From Tragulus kanchil (lineage: Eukaryota > Chordata > Mammalia > Artiodactyla > Tragulidae), in assembly GCA_022376925.1 (NCBI GenBank), contig JAIOJX010000025.1, positions 95,817,608 through 95,881,607 of the forward strand: 64,000 nt of DNA. Reading direction: 5' to 3'. Made by a program: the position numbers and the translations under genes. Below are positions 61,246-64,000 of this stretch, one piece after another (position 1 is the stretch's first letter; each line of letters starts with the position of its first letter). The notes under the pieces were generated by a model. That model worked only from the letters and a program-made list of their open reading frames with translations. It searched no databases and had not been told where the DNA came from.

Positions 61246-64000
61246 TTTTTAAAGACTATTACATTTTTGTAACAGTTCTGGAAATGCTCAAATGATTTTT
61301 TCTGTTAGTAAAGTCTAGAGTAGAACTAATCCAATTTAATGATTAGTGCTATTTTGAAAAATCATTGCAAGATTTTTATAGCTCTCTTTTGACGTTCCAG
61401 GGAAGTCTATAAGAATTTCTTATTCAGTGGGACTTCAAATATTTTAATAGTGGAACTTCAAGTATCTCAAAAATACCATGGCGGCCAATAATTTCTGTCT
61501 AATGTCATATGCAGAACAGCTTTGAAAAGTTACTAATTAGACATTCAGATACTAAGATTATATATATATATCTCAGATATTAGATAACTAAGTTCTCAAT
61601 GGCTTCAAGATTTTTTATTTTCTACATTTATTGTATGTTAGACCCTCAAAGAAAAACCTAATGTATGAGTCAATAGTTGAATACACATAAGCCTCCAATC
61701 TAGAATTTAGATTCTAAAATAAAGATTATTTACACAAAGATTCTAAAATTCTATGTTTCACAGCTCCCTTGCTTTTCATACTAAATTTTTTCCAGTATTT
61801 TTCCTGTTTGATATATAAGCATACACATTCTGCTTATTTATGGGTAAGTTTCTATTCATTTTTCCCGCTACAAGTTTTGTTGTTGAAAGAGTTGTCTTTG
61901 GAAAAAGTCAATTCCTAGTATTAATATTAATAAAACTGCTTCCTAGAGTGAATTAAAGAAGCCAGTGTAGTCAGTTTTTTCTTTTCTTTTCTTTTTTTCT
62001 TTTACTGAATGAGTAAATCAATCACACACCAACAGTGTTGTAAATTTAAGTGCAAAAGCATTGAAGTGCTTTACTACAAATTACAACCTAGAAACACGTT
62101 AACTGAACAATTAAAATTCATACAATCAGATTTAGATATATAACAACACAAAGTAGAAACAGAATTACAGTACATTTACAACACAAGACAGATACATGAA
62201 TTCATTAGAAAATATTGTAATAAATAATTCATGAATTATAGTGCAATTGATTTATGCATAAATATAACTAATTGCCTAACAATCAGTTTATATTAACAAA
62301 ATCTGTCAAAATCAAGGCAGCCACAGAGTTTTACTAAATTACCGCGACAATGGAAATACTGCAATTAAAAAACAAATACAAGTATTTGTACTGTAAACAA
62401 CTAAAAAAATCAGTCTCACTAAAGTTAGTATACAATTTAATATAAAATTGTCATTAGCTACCAGAAATGGTTTAAACAACTTTACTGAGCAGTAGTTTTC
62501 TAAAAACAGAGGCACTGTTTTTTCTTTTCCATCTTTTTTTTTTTTAATATAAAATACTTGAGGAACATTCAAATAAGTAGAAAGCACATTAAGGGTTGCT
62601 TTCACCTTCACTAAAAGTCTGCTGAAACTGGATTTTTCAGAAAATTGTCAATTCATAAGCAGCAACTGGTAACTAAATTTATAAAGTACTTTGAAAGTTT
62701 AACATAAAGAATACCTTAATAGAATCACTGGGGAGAAGGGGAACCCATAAATTTCCCTGCCTTTCCTAGTTTGTATAATCAAAAGTTAACTCAATAATTA
62801 GAAACATTTTGTTTCTTTTAAAAGGTATGGGTTGATCATTACCTATAAACTATCAAAAAATATTTAATTTACTATTTCTGACCAAAAATAAATAATACAA
62901 GTACTAAAATGCTGCAAATTAACTATAATATTACCTATAAAATTACTGATCACTGTGAAGTCAATAGCAAAATGATCCCTGATTTTATGAATCCTGTTAA
63001 GTTTTTGGTCAGGTCATCTTTTAAATGATATAAAAGTGTTCTGTAAGTATCCCTTTACTATAAACTTCTCAATCAATTTATTAATGTAAATATAGTGTGA
63101 GGAATAAAAAAGCTCAATACAATATAAATATTATGCAATGCATTCAAGCCCCCGAATTTTTGCAAGTAAAATTCTGTATAAAGAGGTCAATAAAATTGTG
63201 TTGAAACATTTACTTTAACTTTGCTTTTCAATGTGGGGAGGGGAGGGAAGGGGAAATATATTAAATAATCCAAGTTCTGGCCCTCACAAAATATGGCTTA
63301 ATTCTTTAAAAAGAAAGATGACCCTGACATCTGCTGTTTTGCCATCTATTATGTATATTTTCTTAGGGGGAGGGAAATAAAAAAGAGGATTCATACTCTA
63401 GTATGCAAGTAACATCAATAGCTGAAGAGGGTTCAGTATAGATGTTAAGAGAACAAATAACTTCTTGGTTGTGTAGTTTCCCACTCTTCAGTTTCTTTAA
63501 ACATATGTAACCAGTTTTTAAATGTAATAGCTGAAAATCTCTTTAGTATTACATGTATATGTGATTATTAGATACACACAAACACAAGTGTAAAAACACA
63601 TGTATTTGACAAGGTGCACTTATTTTTTAAATTGAGCTTTAAGTATTCCTTTTGGACTCAGGAAAACTGGCTTTGAAAGAATGATCAGAACCTGAATTTT
63701 AACAGAGAAAAGGGGCACTCGAAAAATTTTGAATTTATGAAGCAAATCCCCATTCTTTCTATGGAGGCACATGCTTTTACCACTAAAACTGCATACTCCA
63801 TAAATCCAACATGGATAATCTGAAACACATTTTAAAACTGCTATACAAAATTACTGGTCTTTCTTATGAGTCTAGTAAAAGTTAAAATGCACTGCCCAGC
63901 TTCTAACTACCTAATTAGTAGAGAGTTTACTGAAAGTTCAAAACAGCTTCAGTGTTAAATATCTGTAAATCTATTCAAGACCCTGAACAAACTGCAAATT
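61246..64000. other. LCORL: LCORL intron or UTR, nothing firmly assigned
   Basis: AT-rich, with a T-rich stretch near 61978-62000 and A/T-run microsatellites. In other mammals the terminal psq exon of the short LCORL isoform precedes the giant exon, so part of 62-64 kb could be its 3' UTR. I saw no psq coding sequence in the window and cannot confirm this. The reverse-strand frame at 62339-62611 does not look like a known protein. Confidence 0.4.

Larger units (their letters stand above)
25546..64000 (-). other. LCORL: LCORL gene, 3' part (partial)
   Basis: LCORL (ligand dependent nuclear receptor corepressor-like) lies on the minus strand, tail to tail with NCAPG, as in other mammals. Visible parts are the giant exon of the long isoform (58023-51007), an alternative terminal exon (29008-28828) and a probable 3' UTR. 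The shared 5' exons (CtBP-binding region) and the psq helix-turn-helix exon of the short nuclear isoform are not seen and should lie beyond 64000. Variants at NCAPG-LCORL are associated with stature and carcass weight in cattle, horses, dogs and humans. Confidence 0.9.

Overview
The window is nuclear DNA from an even-toed ungulate, and most likely a ruminant. It has intron-exon structure with GT-AG splice sites, AT-rich introns, L1, L2 and MIR remnants, many tRNA-derived SINEs that open with GGCTTCCCTGGTGG, and one Bov-tA SINE. Bov-tA points to a ruminant. The abundance of young-looking CHR-type SINEs, together with no BovB or Bov-A2 that I can see, would fit a non-pecoran ruminant such as a chevrotain. 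That last step is inference.

The locus is the NCAPG-LCORL body-size locus of mammals, with the two genes tail to tail. From 1 to about 25.5 kb the + strand carries the last nine coding exons of NCAPG, the HEAT-repeat subunit of condensin I. These are about 428 codons ending in a stop at 25449-25451, with a poly(A) signal at 25520. From about 25.6 kb to the end the - strand carries the 3' part of LCORL. It has the very large exon of the long isoform (PALI2, a PRC2-associated protein) at 58023-51007, a short alternative terminal exon at 29008-28828, and a probable 3' UTR reaching towards NCAPG. The shared N-terminal exons and the psq helix-turn-helix exon are not seen and would lie beyond 64000.

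The strongest unexplained signal is structural. Sixteen times in 64 kb a block of about 1.07-1.17 kb is immediately followed by a near-identical copy of itself, and a seventeenth pair has a 0.44 kb unit. The pairs ignore gene boundaries: they double exons, cut exons, cut SINEs and break both reading frames. The copies differ mainly by homopolymer-length changes and by small deletions close to the joins, and some joins hold short filler. When each pair is collapsed to one copy, NCAPG gives nine exons with matching phases and the LCORL giant exon gives one open frame of about 1601 codons. The simplest reading is that overlapping contig ends were placed side by side without merging, so the true locus is about 17-18 kb shorter than this window. 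I found no new biological system. The assembly signal, the exon-phase arrangement of LCORL and one nonsense difference between copies of LCORL deserve a second look.

Layout: 1-10650 NCAPG exons at 1477 and 8401 with SINEs; 9.2-15.6 kb a minus-strand L1; 17.2-25.5 kb the seven remaining NCAPG exons; 25.5-29 kb the LCORL 3' end; 29-51 kb an LCORL intron rich in SINEs, MIR and L2; 51-58 kb the LCORL giant exon; 58-64 kb LCORL intron.
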